Below, piece by piece: positions 36,900 through 46,765 of a stretch of 64,000 nt of DNA. A model generated the notes under the pieces. The model had not been told where the DNA came from. It worked only from the letters and a program-made list of their open reading frames with translations, and did no database searches. Within the stretch, counting starts at the first letter, position 1, and every line of letters begins with the position of its first letter. Origin of the DNA: an uncultured Roseibium sp. (GTDB lineage Bacteria; Pseudomonadota; Alphaproteobacteria; Rhizobiales; Stappiaceae). A program made the translations under genes and the position numbers. The stretch is from contig NZ_CANMNP010000004.1 of the NCBI RefSeq assembly GCF_947499295.1, positions 248,001-312,000 on the forward strand, written 5' to 3'.

Positions 36900-37817
36900 A
36901 TGAAAAGTCTGAATTCCATACACCTCTCTGGTTTACGGGCCGTCGAGGCCGTCGGCCGTCTGGGCTCGATCAAAATCGCCTCGGAGGAACTTGGCGTAAC
37001 GATGGGAGCTGTCAGTCAACAGGTTCAAAGGACCGAAGCCCAGCTTGGCGTTCAGCTTTTTGAACGGCAAAACCGGATGCTGCTGCCAACACCTCATCTT
37101 CTGGCAATGCAGCCACATCTCACTTCCGCCATGTCTTCGCTATCGACTGCCATCGCCACCACGCAAAGAGGCCGTGAAGATGCACTGACCATCTCAGTCG
37201 CGCCTGTCTTTGCCGGCAAGTGGCTGGTCTGGCACCTGAAGAAATTCAACCGCGCATTTCCGGATGTGCGTGTCCGGGTCGAGGCAACTGTTGACCTGGT
37301 CGATCCAGATGCCAGCGACGTGGACTTGTGCATTTGTGTTGGTGAAGGACCCTATCCGGGGCTGAACGCAGAAAAGCTGTTGAACCAGCGCGTTTTCCCT
37401 GTCTGCAGCCCAGCATTGGCAGATCAGATCAAAGGCCCTGAAGATATCGGCCGTTTGCCCATTATTCGTGACCCGGGCCAGATGTTTTCCTGGCAGACGT
37501 GGCTGGACCTTTTCAGTCTCGACGAGAGCATCCTTCAAGATGGGCCGACCTTTTCGGATGGCTCGCTGTGCCTTGACGCCGCCATTGCCGGACAGGGTGT
37601 CTTTCTTGCCTGGGAAACGTTAGCCGTTTACGCAGTGAAGTCCGGCCAGCTTGTCTCCCCGTTTCCACAAAGACCGGCAACCGGATTGGGATACTGGCTG
37701 ATCAGTGGCAAGAACGCGCCAAGAACCAAGGCGAAACAAGCCTTTGGTAGCTGGCTCAAGGAAGAACTCCAAACATCGATAGGCCGGCCAAAAGGGGCGG
37801 ATGTGGTGAATGAGTAA
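36900..37817 (+). CDS. LysR-family regulator, GcvA-like
   Basis: A 305-residue LysR protein. The helix-turn-helix MKSLNSIHLSGLRAVEAVGR ... GVTMGAVSQQVQRTEAQLG is followed by an effector domain typical of GcvA-type members (ISVAPVFAGKWLVWHLKKF, DLCICVGEGPYPGL). It has no ribosome-binding site before its ATG. The divergent 45-residue gene is a possible target. Confidence 0.9.
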   Translation: MKSLNSIHLSGLRAVEAVGRLGSIKIASEELGVTMGAVSQQVQRTEAQLGVQLFERQNRMLLPTPHLLAMQPHLTSAMSSLSTAIATTQRGREDALTISVAPVFAGKWLVWHLKKFNRAFPDVRVRVEATVDLVDPDASDVDLCICVGEGPYPGLNAEKLLNQRVFPVCSPALADQIKGPEDIGRLPIIRDPGQMFSWQTWLDLFSLDESILQDGPTFSDGSLCLDAAIAGQGVFLAWETLAVYAVKSGQLVSPFPQRPATGLGYWLISGKNAPRTKAKQAFGSWLKEELQTSIGRPKGADVVNE

Positions 37818-38207
37818 GTTAAAGGCCGGCAATTGCCCCATCACTGCCAAAGTGCTGGTGACCTGCTCCTGCGATTGCCTTGCGCCTTTTCCGCTTGCCT
37901 TCCCCCGTTCATTCGGTAAATTGTCGGCCATGATCTACCGCATCGCACATATATGCCGTTCCGGCCAACCCAACCGCCTGTTGTCGCAGACGGGTGCTTT
38001 TGTGCGTCTGCGTCAGCTGCAGGGGCCTGCTTGCGGGCGATTTATGCGCTAACGCGCTCTTCTTCCGGCGCTTTTCTATTCACTCGGGGCTCACGCAATA
38101 ATGCGTTTGTGGCCGTGGCATTGTGCGCCATTATTCGTTAAAAGGTCCCGACTTTCAGTTTCGACACAGATGCGCGCAACTCAGCGCGAACCGACCACCG
38201 AGCACGC
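37818..38207 (+). promoter_or_regulatory. 390-bp structured leader region upstream of pheS
   Basis: No convincing gene. It holds several hairpins: CGCAGACG/CGTCTGCG (37985-37992 with 38005-38012), GCAGG..CCTGC just after, and AATAATG...CATTATT near 38096-38135. There is no clear short Phe-rich leader peptide in the frames I read, so classical attenuation of pheST is only a possibility. rpmI-rplT, which precede pheS in many bacteria, are absent. Confidence 0.35.
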
Positions 38208-39290
38208 ATGTCCAATCTCGACACACTTGAATCCGAACTTCTGACCGCCATTGACGGTGCGAATGACGAAGCCACCCTGGAGGACGTCCGCGTCCATGCC
38301 CTTGGGAAAAAGGGCAAGATTTCCGAGCAAATGAAAACGCTTGGCAAAATGACGCCCGACGAGCGCCAGGTCATGGGGCCGGCGCTTAACGGCCTCAAGG
38401 CCAAGATCACCGATGCCATTTCCGCCCGCAAGGATGTTTTGGCCGAAGCGGCCCTTGAGACACGCCTGGCGAGCGAAAAGGTGGATGTGAGCCTGCCGCT
38501 CCGCCCGGCAGCGGCCGAAACGGGACGCATCCATCCGGTTAGTCAGGTAATTGACGAGCTGACCGCGATCTTCGCGGATATGGGCTTTTCCATTGCCGAA
38601 GGTCCGGACATTGAAACGGACGAGCTGAACTTCACCGCGCTGAACTTCCCGGTAGGACACCCGGCGCGTGAAATGCACGACACGTTCTTCTTCAACGAGA
38701 AGACCGACGGCGACCGGCTGCTGCTGCGCACGCACACGTCTCCGGTTCAGATCCGCACTATGCGGACACAGGAACCGCCCATCCGTGTGATCATTCCCGG
38801 ACGGACCTATCGCTGTGACAGCGATCAGACACACACGCCGATGTTCCACCAGGTGGAGGGCCTTGTCATCGACAAGGGCAGCCATTTCGGCCATCTGAAA
38901 TGGGTCCTGCGCGAATTCTGCAAGTCGTTCTTCGAGGTGGACGACATTAAGATGCGGTTCCGTCCGAGTTTCTTCCCGTTCACCGAACCGTCCATGGAAG
39001 TTGACATCCAGTGCGACAGGTCCGGCGGTGAAGTGAAAATCGGCCAGGGTGAAGACTGGCTTGAAATTCTTGGCTGCGGCATGGTGCATCCGAACGTCAT
39101 CCGTAACTGTGGCCTCGATCCCGATGTTTATCAGGGCTTTGCCTGGGGCATGGGTATCGACCGGATTGCCATGCTGAAATATGGCATGCCGGACCTTCGG
39201 GCCTTTTTTGACGCGGATGTACGCTGGATACAGCATTATGGCTTCCGCCCGCTTGATCTGCCGACGTTGTTCGGTGGGTTGTCGAGTTAA
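38208..39290 (+). CDS. pheS: Phenylalanyl-tRNA synthetase alpha subunit
   Basis: A 360-residue class II synthetase subunit. The N-terminal coiled coil ([20 protein letters not shown]) binds tRNA. Motif 2 is in [17 protein letters not shown] and motif 3 [18 protein letters not shown]. With PheT it forms the cytosolic alpha2beta2 enzyme that charges tRNA-Phe. Normal length. Confidence 0.98.
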   Translation: MSNLDTLESELLTAIDGANDEATLEDVRVHALGKKGKISEQMKTLGKMTPDERQVMGPALNGLKAKITDAISARKDVLAEAALETRLASEKVDVSLPLRPAAAETGRIHPVSQVIDELTAIFADMGFSIAEGPDIETDELNFTALNFPVGHPAREMHDTFFFNEKTDGDRLLLRTHTSPVQIRTMRTQEPPIRVIIPGRTYRCDSDQTHTPMFHQVEGLVIDKGSHFGHLKWVLREFCKSFFEVDDIKMRFRPSFFPFTEPSMEVDIQCDRSGGEVKIGQGEDWLEILGCGMVHPNVIRNCGLDPDVYQGFAWGMGIDRIAMLKYGMPDLRAFFDADVRWIQHYGFRPLDLPTLFGGLSS

Positions 39291-39319
39291 TTTTCTGGAC
39301 CTTTGGGGGGCGATCATCC

Positions 39320-39973
39320 ATGTCACTGCTGACCCGGCTTTTTCTCGCAATAGCGCTTTCGTTTGCAGCTGTTTTGCCAGCGGTGGCGCAGACCACCGAC
39401 AAGGACGCACGCGTTCCGACGCCGACATCCTTTTTGGAAGCCTGCGCTGACAAGATCGAAAGCCGTGGGCGACTGCGGTTCTGCGATACCTATTTTCGCG
39501 ACAAACTCGGCACAGAAGCCGATTCGCTGCTGTATCTCAGAGACCGCATCACCCGCCTGAGGGCCAGCCATGAGGCAAGCTCCACGGAAAAGTATCAGAG
39601 CTTTCTTCAGGCGATCTATATCGTGGCCTTTCTGACCATCGCTTCGATCGTCCTGATTGCAAGTGACCGCCGTATCGGTGGAACGGCAAAATGGGCGGGG
39701 CTCACCAGCACCGCGGCTCTTCTGGTGATGGTCGTGATCGTCGCCATGGGCTGGCTTGGAAAGTACCGCGCCGAATATGCGGCACAGTTTGAACTTGGGA
39801 TCCTTCGCGACCGGATCGAGACGGAAGCAGCGCAAGCAATCGCGACCGGCAATCAGATCACCCCGGAAATGGTGCGCAGCTGGACCGAGGACTTTTCCGA
39901 CATCGGACGCCGCTTCGCGGTGACTTATGCCGACGCCACGCTGCTGCCAGAAGTTCACCGGTTGGGGAACTGA
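39320..39973 (+). CDS. Unrecognised membrane protein between pheS and pheT
   Basis: A 217-residue protein: a signal peptide (SLLTRLFLAIALSFAAVLPA, ends AVAQ), a periplasmic part with two Cys (LEACADK, LRFCDTYF), two TMs (~92-112 FLQAIYIVAFLTIASIVLIA; ~125-145 AALLVMVVIVAMGWLG), then a charged tail (FELGILRDRIETEAAQAI). I do not recognise the family. GGGGGG lies 9 nt before its ATG. The pheS-pheT interval is usually short, so this gene interrupts a normally tight pair. Confidence 0.72.
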   Translation: MSLLTRLFLAIALSFAAVLPAVAQTTDKDARVPTPTSFLEACADKIESRGRLRFCDTYFRDKLGTEADSLLYLRDRITRLRASHEASSTEKYQSFLQAIYIVAFLTIASIVLIASDRRIGGTAKWAGLTSTAALLVMVVIVAMGWLGKYRAEYAAQFELGILRDRIETEAAQAIATGNQITPEMVRSWTEDFSDIGRRFAVTYADATLLPEVHRLGN

Positions 39974-40035
39974 CGGACGACTTGAACAGATTTGCGGCCG
40001 GCTAACGCCGCATGACCGATTGAAGAGTAAAGACT

Positions 40036-42453
40036 ATGAAATTCACCCTGTCCTGGCTCAAGGACCATTTGGACACTGACGCCAGCCTGGAAGAGATCGT
40101 GGAACGATTGACCATGATCGGCCTGGAAGTTGAAGAAGTCACCAACAGGGCCGACCGGCTGAAACCGTTCAGGATTGCCAGGGTTCTGGAAGCTGAACAG
40201 CACCCCAACGCCGATCGTCTGCGCGTTCTGAAAGTGGATACGGGCGAAGGTGACCCGATCCAGATCGTTTGCGGGGCACCCAATGCCCGTGCGGGGCTGG
40301 TCGGTGTTCTGGGCAAACCTGGCGATTATATTCCCGGTCTCGATGTGACACTGTCCGTCGGCAAGATCCGCGATGTCGAAAGCTTCGGAATGATGTGCTC
40401 CGAACGTGAGCTGGAACTTTCGGACGAGCATACAGGCATCATCGATCTGGCAGAAGACGCGCCTGTCGGTATGAGCTATGCCGAATGGGCCGGTCTTGAC
40501 GAACCGGTCATCGAAATCGGCCTGACCCCAAACCGCCCGGATTGTACCGGTGTCTACGGCATTGCGCGCGATCTGGCCGCGGCTGGCCTTGGCAAACTGA
40601 AAGAGCGCAGCCGCGAACAGATCCGCGGCACCTACGCTTGTCCGGTCGATATCTCGCTCGACTTCGGCGATACAAAGGCCATGTGCAAGGCGTTCGGTCT
40701 TCGAATGGTCAAAGGCGTCAAGAACGGTCCGTCACCAAAGTGGCTTCAGGATCGCCTGACGGCAATCGGCCTTCGCCCGATCAATGCGCTCGTCGACATG
40801 ACCAACTACATCACATTCGATCAGGGCCGCCCTCTTCACGTCTTCGACGCAGACAAAGTGCACGGTAATCTGACCGTCCGCCGTGGCAGGACCGGCGAGA
40901 AGATCGATGGTCTCAATGGCAAATCCTACGACGTTGACGACACGATCTGTGTCATAGCCGATGACAACGGCGTGGAGAGCCTTGGTGGCATACTTGGCGG
41001 CGAACCGTCCGGCTGTACCGAAGACACCGTCAATGTGCTGATCGAATCCGCCCTATGGGACGAAGACGACATTGCTGCAACAGGCCGTAAGCTTGGCGTC
41101 AATACAGATGCGCGTTATCGCTTCGAACGTGGTGTCGACCCGGACTACATGATGCCAGGCCTTGAATATGCGACACGCATGGTGATGGATCTTTGCGGAG
41201 GTGAACCTTCCGAGACAATCCAGGCCGGTGCCGTGCCGGACAGCACAAATATCGTCGAATTCCCCTATTCGGAAGTGAAGCGACTGGCCGGAGTGGAATT
41301 CTCGCTTGCAGAAATCAATCTCGCGCTGAAGTCCCTTGGCTTCTGGATTTCCGGCTCCGGTGACACCGTGAAAGTGGCTGCGCCGAGCTGGCGTCCAGAC
41401 ATTGAAGGCAAGGCCGACCTGGTCGAGGAAGTTGTGCGTATCATCGGCCTGGAGCGGGTGCCGTTCACTCCGTTGCCGCGCACAGGCACTGTGAACCAGA
41501 AAGTGCTGACGACGAGCCAGATCCGGCGCAACAAGGCGCGTCGGGCCCTTGCAACACGAGGGTTCAACGAGGCCGTGACCTGGTCGTTCATTTCTGCTGA
41601 ACAGGCAGACCTGTTCGGGGGAGGTGCATCTGAGCTGGCGCTTGCCAATCCGATCTCGCCTGAGATGTCGGACATGCGCCCCAGCTTGCTGCCAGGTCTG
41701 CTGGCTGCTGCGCAGCGCAATGCGGATCGTGGTTTCGGCGATGTAGCCCTTTTCGAGGTTGGACAGATCTTCCTGGACGACACACCCGAGGGCCAGAAGA
41801 TGGTGGCAACCGGCGTTCGTCGCGGGACTGCAAAACTTCAAGGGGCAGGTCGGCACTGGTCTGGCGCTGCATCAAACGTTGACGTCTTTGATGCCAAGGC
41901 GGACGCCGAGGCAGCATTGGCGGCTATCGGCGCTCCAGTCGACAGATTGCAAATTTATACGGATGCTCCCGACAGCTTCCATCCAGGACGTTCGGGTTGC
42001 CTGAAACTTGGACCGAAGAATACGCTGGCCGTTTTTGGAGAAATCCATCCACGGCTCCTCCAGAAGCTCGATATTGAGGGCCCGCTGGTCGCATTCGAGA
42101 TCTATCTGGAAGCCTTGCCACAGCCAAAAGGCAAAGGCGGACGCTCCAAGGGTGCAATGAATGCAAGCGATTTGATGCCAGTTCGTCGTGACTTTGCATT
42201 CCTTGTCGGTAAGGAGGTTGTCGCGGAAACTCTGTTGAAGGCGGCCCGTGGTGCAGAAAAGAACCTGATCAGCAACGTGACCCTGTTCGATATTTATGAA
42301 GGACAGGGTGTACCGGAAGATCAAAAATCTGTCGCCATAGACGTGATGCTGCAGCCGCGCCAGAAAACTCTGACCGACGAAGACATTGATGCCGTCGCAA
42401 AGAAGATCATCGCCAATGTCGAAAAAGCGACTGGCGGGACACTGCGCGGCTAA
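40036..42453 (+). CDS. pheT: Phenylalanyl-tRNA synthetase beta subunit
   Basis: An 805-residue protein, full length. The N-terminal tRNA-binding (OB) domain has [21 protein letters not shown]3/B4 editing is around [12 protein letters not shown]-type [17 protein letters not shown]5 around [20 protein letters not shown], and the C-terminal anticodon-binding domain starts at [18 protein letters not shown]. It edits mischarged Tyr-tRNA-Phe and binds tRNA. Confidence 0.98.
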   Translation: MKFTLSWLKDHLDTDASLEEIVERLTMIGLEVEEVTNRADRLKPFRIARVLEAEQHPNADRLRVLKVDTGEGDPIQIVCGAPNARAGLVGVLGKPGDYIPGLDVTLSVGKIRDVESFGMMCSERELELSDEHTGIIDLAEDAPVGMSYAEWAGLDEPVIEIGLTPNRPDCTGVYGIARDLAAAGLGKLKERSREQIRGTYACPVDISLDFGDTKAMCKAFGLRMVKGVKNGPSPKWLQDRLTAIGLRPINALVDMTNYITFDQGRPLHVFDADKVHGNLTVRRGRTGEKIDGLNGKSYDVDDTICVIADDNGVESLGGILGGEPSGCTEDTVNVLIESALWDEDDIAATGRKLGVNTDARYRFERGVDPDYMMPGLEYATRMVMDLCGGEPSETIQAGAVPDSTNIVEFPYSEVKRLAGVEFSLAEINLALKSLGFWISGSGDTVKVAAPSWRPDIEGKADLVEEVVRIIGLERVPFTPLPRTGTVNQKVLTTSQIRRNKARRALATRGFNEAVTWSFISAEQADLFGGGASELALANPISPEMSDMRPSLLPGLLAAAQRNADRGFGDVALFEVGQIFLDDTPEGQKMVATGVRRGTAKLQGAGRHWSGAASNVDVFDAKADAEAALAAIGAPVDRLQIYTDAPDSFHPGRSGCLKLGPKNTLAVFGEIHPRLLQKLDIEGPLVAFEIYLEALPQPKGKGGRSKGAMNASDLMPVRRDFAFLVGKEVVAETLLKAARGAEKNLISNVTLFDIYEGQGVPEDQKSVAIDVMLQPRQKTLTDEDIDAVAKKIIANVEKATGGTLRG

Positions 42454-42537
42454 ATCGCAATGTAACAGGTGCTGCGCGGTCTTCCGCGCAGCAGCGTGGC
42501 TACGCCCGCCACTTCCGACACGGATGATCTGTTTGGC

Positions 42538-42876
42538 TTAGTTGTTGTTTTCGCGTGGCTCAACGCAAACACTGACACCGCAGCGCATCGTGTCCTTGGT
42601 CGGGACGGTCGTCGTTCTTACATTCTGCCCGGGAAAACACTGATTGCGGCTGGCGACATATCTGTCGAATTTGATCGGTCCGGATTTCAGATTAATCGCG
42701 CCGAACCTGTTGATAAGGTCCGTTGTCTGCGCACATGTCAGCTGCGTCGTGTCCGGTTGCCGACGCGTTTGGGCCTCGGTTGAAGATGCAGTCCAAAGGG
42801 GCGCAAGCAACATACTCATCCCTACAGCCAAAGACCCTGCACTTTTTTGGTGTTTTTTTGTATTTTTCCCGCGCAT
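42538..42876 (-). CDS. Exported four-cysteine small protein, paralogue A
   Basis: 112 residues: a basic N-terminus and signal peptide (to SSTEAQ), mature ~75 residues. The shared core is LTCAQTTDLINRFGAINLKSG-type, then FDRYVASRNQC, VPTKDTMRC and a last Cys in VSVCVE, giving four conserved Cys (probably two disulfides). It belongs to a family of uncharacterised alphaproteobacterial periplasmic proteins with TCxxAQxxIxxxGAVVxxTG and VPTKDxxxC signatures. AGGAGAGG precedes the ATG. Upstream spacer of 183 bp holds a perfect 9-bp hairpin (42948-42971). Confidence 0.75.
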   Translation of the reverse strand: MRGKNTKKHQKSAGSLAVGMSMLLAPLWTASSTEAQTRRQPDTTQLTCAQTTDLINRFGAINLKSGPIKFDRYVASRNQCFPGQNVRTTTVPTKDTMRCGVSVCVEPRENNN

Positions 42877-43059
42877 TACAAGGCCTCTCCTGATCGTTCA
42901 GGCAAATAATACTATTCAGATGAGAATGATTACCCGAAGCGGATCATCCCTTTTCATATTTGTGAAAAGGGCAGGAAATGCAATGCCGATGAGAAATTGA
43001 GCAGTGGGTATAAAGCCAATTCGGGTTCTGGGAGACGATTTTGCTCAGTGCTCAACCCA

Positions 43060-43389
43060 TCACCTGTTGTCCCTGTTTTGGAAACATCTGAAGCCGACGG
43101 CACACTTGGGATTGTCTTTTGTCGGTGCGTATCTTGCCCTGAGCGAGTTTGACCGGGACTCGCAGAACCCGGCGTTCGCCACAAATTTATCGAAGGTGGC
43201 CGGACCAGTTGTCATTACGACACTGCCGCGTTCCTTGACCAGAGACTGCGCCTGAGAACAGGTCAACTGGCGCGTATCCGGTCTCCCGGCTTGCGCCATC
43301 GCGGCAGCAGAAGTCTGCAGGGTGAGAAAACTACTCACGACAAGAACGATTGTCTTCCTGCCGCAAGATCGACTGGCTTCAGAAACCAT
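43060..43389 (-). CDS. Exported four-cysteine small protein, paralogue B
   Basis: 109 residues, signal peptide ending AAAMAQ. The core is LTCSQAQSLVKERGSVVMTT, FDKFVANAGFC, APTKDNPKC and GFRCFQ. Same four-Cys pattern as its two neighbours; about one-third to one-half identical by eye. ATG 43389 has AAGGAG 5 nt upstream; the earlier GTG is less likely. Lies 30 nt downstream of paralogue C, so these two form an operon. Confidence 0.78.
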   Translation of the reverse strand: MVSEASRSCGRKTIVLVVSSFLTLQTSAAAMAQAGRPDTRQLTCSQAQSLVKERGSVVMTTGPATFDKFVANAGFCESRSNSLRARYAPTKDNPKCAVGFRCFQNRDNR

Positions 43390-43419
43390 CTCCACTCCTT
43401 CAAACGCTGCAAAAAGCGT

Positions 43420-43764
43420 CTATCGATTGAATTCAAACGGGCTGGCACTATCACAGCGCTGCACCGTACACCGCCGTTTGTCCTTGGTCGGGATGTTGGC
43501 ACGCACCAGGAACTCTCCCCGCTCACAAAAATTGCGGTTGGAGACATATCGGTCAAACGTATATTGGCCGGTGCTCATCACGACGGCTCCGCGCTGCTTG
43601 ATCATCGATTGCGCCTGCGCACAGGTCATGGATGTCGACAGCGGCCTTCTTGACTGGGCCTCGGCGTCCAGAATGGTGGGAAGCAAAAGCGCAGATCCCG
43701 CAATGGCAATCGCAAAACACTTTCCCGCAGCGACGGCTGGAAACGAAACTGAAATTGGGCGCAT
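43420..43764 (-). CDS. Exported four-cysteine small protein, paralogue C
   Basis: 114 residues, signal peptide (MRPISVSFPAVAAGKCFAIA ... ending AEAQ). The core is MTCAQAQSMIKQRGAVVMST, FDRYVSNRNFC, IPTKDKRRC and VQRCDS. It shares the four-Cys plan with paralogues A and B. ATG 43764 is chosen because AGGA lies ~8 nt upstream and the signal peptide begins there; the longer frame from 43833 adds an implausible hydrophilic extension. First gene of the tandem set. Confidence 0.77.
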   Translation of the reverse strand: MRPISVSFPAVAAGKCFAIAIAGSALLLPTILDAEAQSRRPLSTSMTCAQAQSMIKQRGAVVMSTGQYTFDRYVSNRNFCERGEFLVRANIPTKDKRRCTVQRCDSASPFEFNR

Positions 43765-43986
43765 CTCTAGAGTCCTGGTTGGCTTATCCTGTTGATGAGA
43801 TGGCGTCATGCCTACCGCTGTCAAGCTCCGCAAGAGTGCCTAGATGTCGCTCGACTTTAACACCAGATTTTGGAATTGCCTGTGCGAGATCGTTGCAAGG
43901 TCAGCAGGGAGAAGGTCCCGCCTGGCTTACCCGGCCTTCAGAATCGGATATGCTTTGGTTTCGTTTCTTGCCGATTGGTATCCCGA

Positions 43987-44625
43987 ATGACACTTGAAGA
44001 ACGAACTCCCGACTGGGAACGGTTGGGCGACCCCTATGCGTCAACAGAAGAAGAACGGCTCGCAGCACTGGTTGCGATCCTCCAGTCGATCCCGCATGTC
44101 ATGGACATTCTGGCAGCCGTGCGCGATCTCGGGCTGCCGGACGCCTGGCTTGTGTCCGGTGGCATATACCAGACCGTCTGGAACGTCATGACTGACCGCC
44201 CTGCCCTTCATGGTATCAAGGATTTCGACATTATCTATTTTGATGGAAGCGACCTTTCCTACGAGGCCGAAGATGCTGTGATCAAAAGGGTCAACAGCGC
44301 ATTGCCGGACCTTGCCAGGCTGCTGGAAGTCAGAAATCAGGCTCGTGTTCACCTGTGGTACGAGCAACGTTTTGGCCGGCCTTACCGGCCGCTTGATTGC
44401 GCGATGGACTCCCTGACAACCTATGCCGCACGCACGCACGCAGTTGCGGCCTGCCTGACAAGCGAGGGCACCCTAAAACCACACGCTCCCTTTGGTCTTG
44501 CCAACCTCTTCGCCATGCGCTTGGTTCCGAATTATGTACAGCCAAACGAAGAGACTTATGTTGAAAAGGCAAGTCGAATGAAAGAACTATGGCCTGAGCT
44601 GACTATCGTACCATGGGCTAGATGA
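43987..44625 (+). CDS. Nucleotidyltransferase-family protein (DUF925-type)
   Basis: About 212 residues. The nucleotidyltransferase core is WLVSGGIYQTVWN (Gly-Gly) and IKDFDIIYFDGSDL (metal-binding Asp pair), with HLWYEQRFGRPYRPL and PFGLANLFAMRLVPN in the second half, the pattern of the NTP_transf_6/DUF925 family. The reaction is unproven. ATG 43987 starts the conserved part; the frame extends upstream without a ribosome site. Confidence 0.85.
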   Translation: MTLEERTPDWERLGDPYASTEEERLAALVAILQSIPHVMDILAAVRDLGLPDAWLVSGGIYQTVWNVMTDRPALHGIKDFDIIYFDGSDLSYEAEDAVIKRVNSALPDLARLLEVRNQARVHLWYEQRFGRPYRPLDCAMDSLTTYAARTHAVAACLTSEGTLKPHAPFGLANLFAMRLVPNYVQPNEETYVEKASRMKELWPELTIVPWAR

Positions 44626-44709
44626 GGGTAAGCGGATCTCAAGTTGCCATTCTGGTACAACAAGGCAAGAGGCTTCGCTCGTCTCACCATTTGCACTTAT
44701 CATCACTGT

Positions 44710-46566
44710 TTAACTGGCCTTACGCGTTTCGTGCACGGCACCTGATGGGCTAACACCACCTGTCAGTGCAACCTGACTGGTCAACAGCCTCGCCCTAACC
44801 AGGCCACGCACAGAGTTCCCCACGAAGATCTCGTCGGCCGTCTCCAGATCTGTCCGTCTGAGGTCAGCCTCAAAGGCAAGGCCACGCTCCAGAAGCCCTT
44901 CCCGGAAGGTTCCTGGCAGCAATCCATGCCGCAAGGCCGGTGTTATCAACCTGCCGCCCTTTTTGACAAACAGTGTCGTGTAGCTGCCTTCGGTGAGAAA
45001 CCCCATTTCATTTTCAAACAGAACTTCCTGACAGCCTGTCTCTGCCTGATAGCGCGCTCTTGTATCGTCGAAGAACGCACGATGGGTGGTCTTATGATAG
45101 AGAAACCGGTTGCCGGGGTCGGTTGTCTCGCTGGCCAGAACCAGATTGAAGACGGTTTCCTCGTCCACTGGTGTCAGGGCCGTGGCCGTAACGGATAGGC
45201 CACCTTCTGCATTGAGCAGCAGCCGCACACGCATATGACCGGCAAATCCGCTTGCTCGTGCTGCGAGGCTGGATCGTATTTCGGCCTCGTTGAAGGGAAA
45301 ACCGAAATATTTAGCGGATTTCTCGAGACGTTGAAGGTGGCGTTCCAGCAACAAGAAGCCGTCGACAGGATCGAAGGCCAGCGTCTCCAACAATTCAAAG
45401 TCAGGGAGGTCTTCGCTCATGAACCTGAGTTTCAGGGCGCATTCGTCATATTCAGGCGCAGCTCCGGAATCAAAGACAACACCGGAACCCGTTCCGGCTA
45501 CTGCTGTTCCATCATCGCGTAGTTGAAGCGTTCGGATTGCAACGTTCAGCCGGAAATCTCCGCCGGGCTTCAGGTAGCCAATAGAGCCGGTATAGACACC
45601 CCGCGGACCGGACTCCAGATCATGTGCTATCTGCATCGCGCTCAACTTTGGGGCTCCCGTGATGGAACCACAGGGAAACAGACGGCTAATAACTTCGCCA
45701 AAACCGACACTCGGTGGAACCCGCGCCTCGACCGTCGATGTCATCTGGTGAAGGCTTTGATAGCGTTCAACTTCACACAGTTTCGTCACGCGAACAGACC
45801 CTGTTTCGGAAATCCGCGACAGATCGTTTCGCATCAAATCAACGATCATTGTGTTCTCGGACCGTTGTTTTGGATCCGAGGCCAGGTCTCTGCTGATCCT
45901 CATGTCCTCGGAACCCGTTCTGCCCCTGGGTGCCGTACCTTTCATCGGTTTCGTGCGAAGACAGCTTCCGCTGCGTTCCAGAAAAAGCTCCGGCGACAAG
46001 GACACCACCGTTCTGTCGTTCATCCTGACAAGCGCGGCAAATTCAACGGGCTGTCTCCGCATGAGGTCCAGGAACAGTCTTTCTGCGGAGCCCCTGTGCG
46101 TGAACCGGGCACGCATGGTCAGATTGACCTGATAGATGTCGCCTTTGGCCAGATGCTCCCTGGCACGCTCAAACGCCTCACCGTATTGCGACCGGTTCAT
46201 GTCGAATTTCGGTGCCGGTATCTCCGCTCCCTGCCCAGAAGCGCTCTCGTTTAGAAAGGCCCTGGTTTCACCAAGGCTCAGCTTGGACGGTGCATCATAG
46301 AGCCCGAACCACATAAGCGGTTCGCCAGTTTCGACAAATCGATCCTGCAGCTTTTTTTCAAAGGCATAGCCAAGCTCATACGCCAGAAAGCCGGCGGCAA
46401 ATCTGCCTTCGTTCTGAGCGGTTTCGAGCCTCGACAGACAGCCGGGTACTTCGTCCAAACGCGTGCAGGAGACGACTTCAGAGGGTTTTTTGAACAAAAG
46501 CGCGGATTTCTGCTTGAGGAGATCGACAAGCAGGATTGATCCTGGCTGCAACGCGCTCGCTGACAT
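44710..46566 (-). CDS. pabB: Fused aminodeoxychorismate synthase component I / aminodeoxychorismate lyase (PabBC)
   Basis: A 618-residue two-domain enzyme for p-aminobenzoate in folate synthesis. Residues ~1-385 are PabB, with the chorismate-site LRTKPMKGTAPRGRTG (Lys marks aminodeoxychorismate synthase, not TrpE), VDLMRNDLSRI and LFPCGSITGAPKLSAM. Residues ~395-605 are a class IV aminotransferase-fold lyase (PabC-like) with the PLP Lys in FLYHKTTHRAFFDD and EMGFLTEGSYTTLFV. The glutaminase PabA must be encoded elsewhere. Confidence 0.93.
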   Translation of the reverse strand: MSASALQPGSILLVDLLKQKSALLFKKPSEVVSCTRLDEVPGCLSRLETAQNEGRFAAGFLAYELGYAFEKKLQDRFVETGEPLMWFGLYDAPSKLSLGETRAFLNESASGQGAEIPAPKFDMNRSQYGEAFERAREHLAKGDIYQVNLTMRARFTHRGSAERLFLDLMRRQPVEFAALVRMNDRTVVSLSPELFLERSGSCLRTKPMKGTAPRGRTGSEDMRISRDLASDPKQRSENTMIVDLMRNDLSRISETGSVRVTKLCEVERYQSLHQMTSTVEARVPPSVGFGEVISRLFPCGSITGAPKLSAMQIAHDLESGPRGVYTGSIGYLKPGGDFRLNVAIRTLQLRDDGTAVAGTGSGVVFDSGAAPEYDECALKLRFMSEDLPDFELLETLAFDPVDGFLLLERHLQRLEKSAKYFGFPFNEAEIRSSLAARASGFAGHMRVRLLLNAEGGLSVTATALTPVDEETVFNLVLASETTDPGNRFLYHKTTHRAFFDDTRARYQAETGCQEVLFENEMGFLTEGSYTTLFVKKGGRLITPALRHGLLPGTFREGLLERGLAFEADLRRTDLETADEIFVGNSVRGLVRARLLTSQVALTGGVSPSGAVHETRKAS

Positions 46567-46704
46567 CTGTGTGGGCCGGTTCCGGAACTGCTCAAGACAC
46601 TTGAGACGACTGTGCCATACATTTTGGGCGCGAATGTCTCATAAGAAGCGGCTCATGACATCCAAGCGACATCGGGTCAAGTTTTCAACTTCCGGTCTCC
46701 AAAC

Positions 46705-46736
46705 AAAAAAGACCGGCTGGTGTCACCAGCCGGTCT
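46705..46736 (-). terminator. Rho-independent terminator of the chemoreceptor operon
   Basis: On the minus strand a perfect 10-bp stem GACCGGCTGG/CCAGCCGGTC with a 5-nt loop is followed by TTTTTT. It lies 29 nt after the chemoreceptor stop. Confidence 0.92.
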
Positions 46737-46765
46737 CTTGTCTTGATCGTATTACCCTTGCAGCA

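Noticed and set aside
38181-39428. 415-codon open frame antisense to pheS
   Set aside because: PheS is unambiguous on the other strand; the frame is a codon-bias shadow.
42918-42936. Fur-box-like sequence before paralogue A
   Set aside because: Only a loose GATGAGAATGATTA-type match; too weak to claim iron control.
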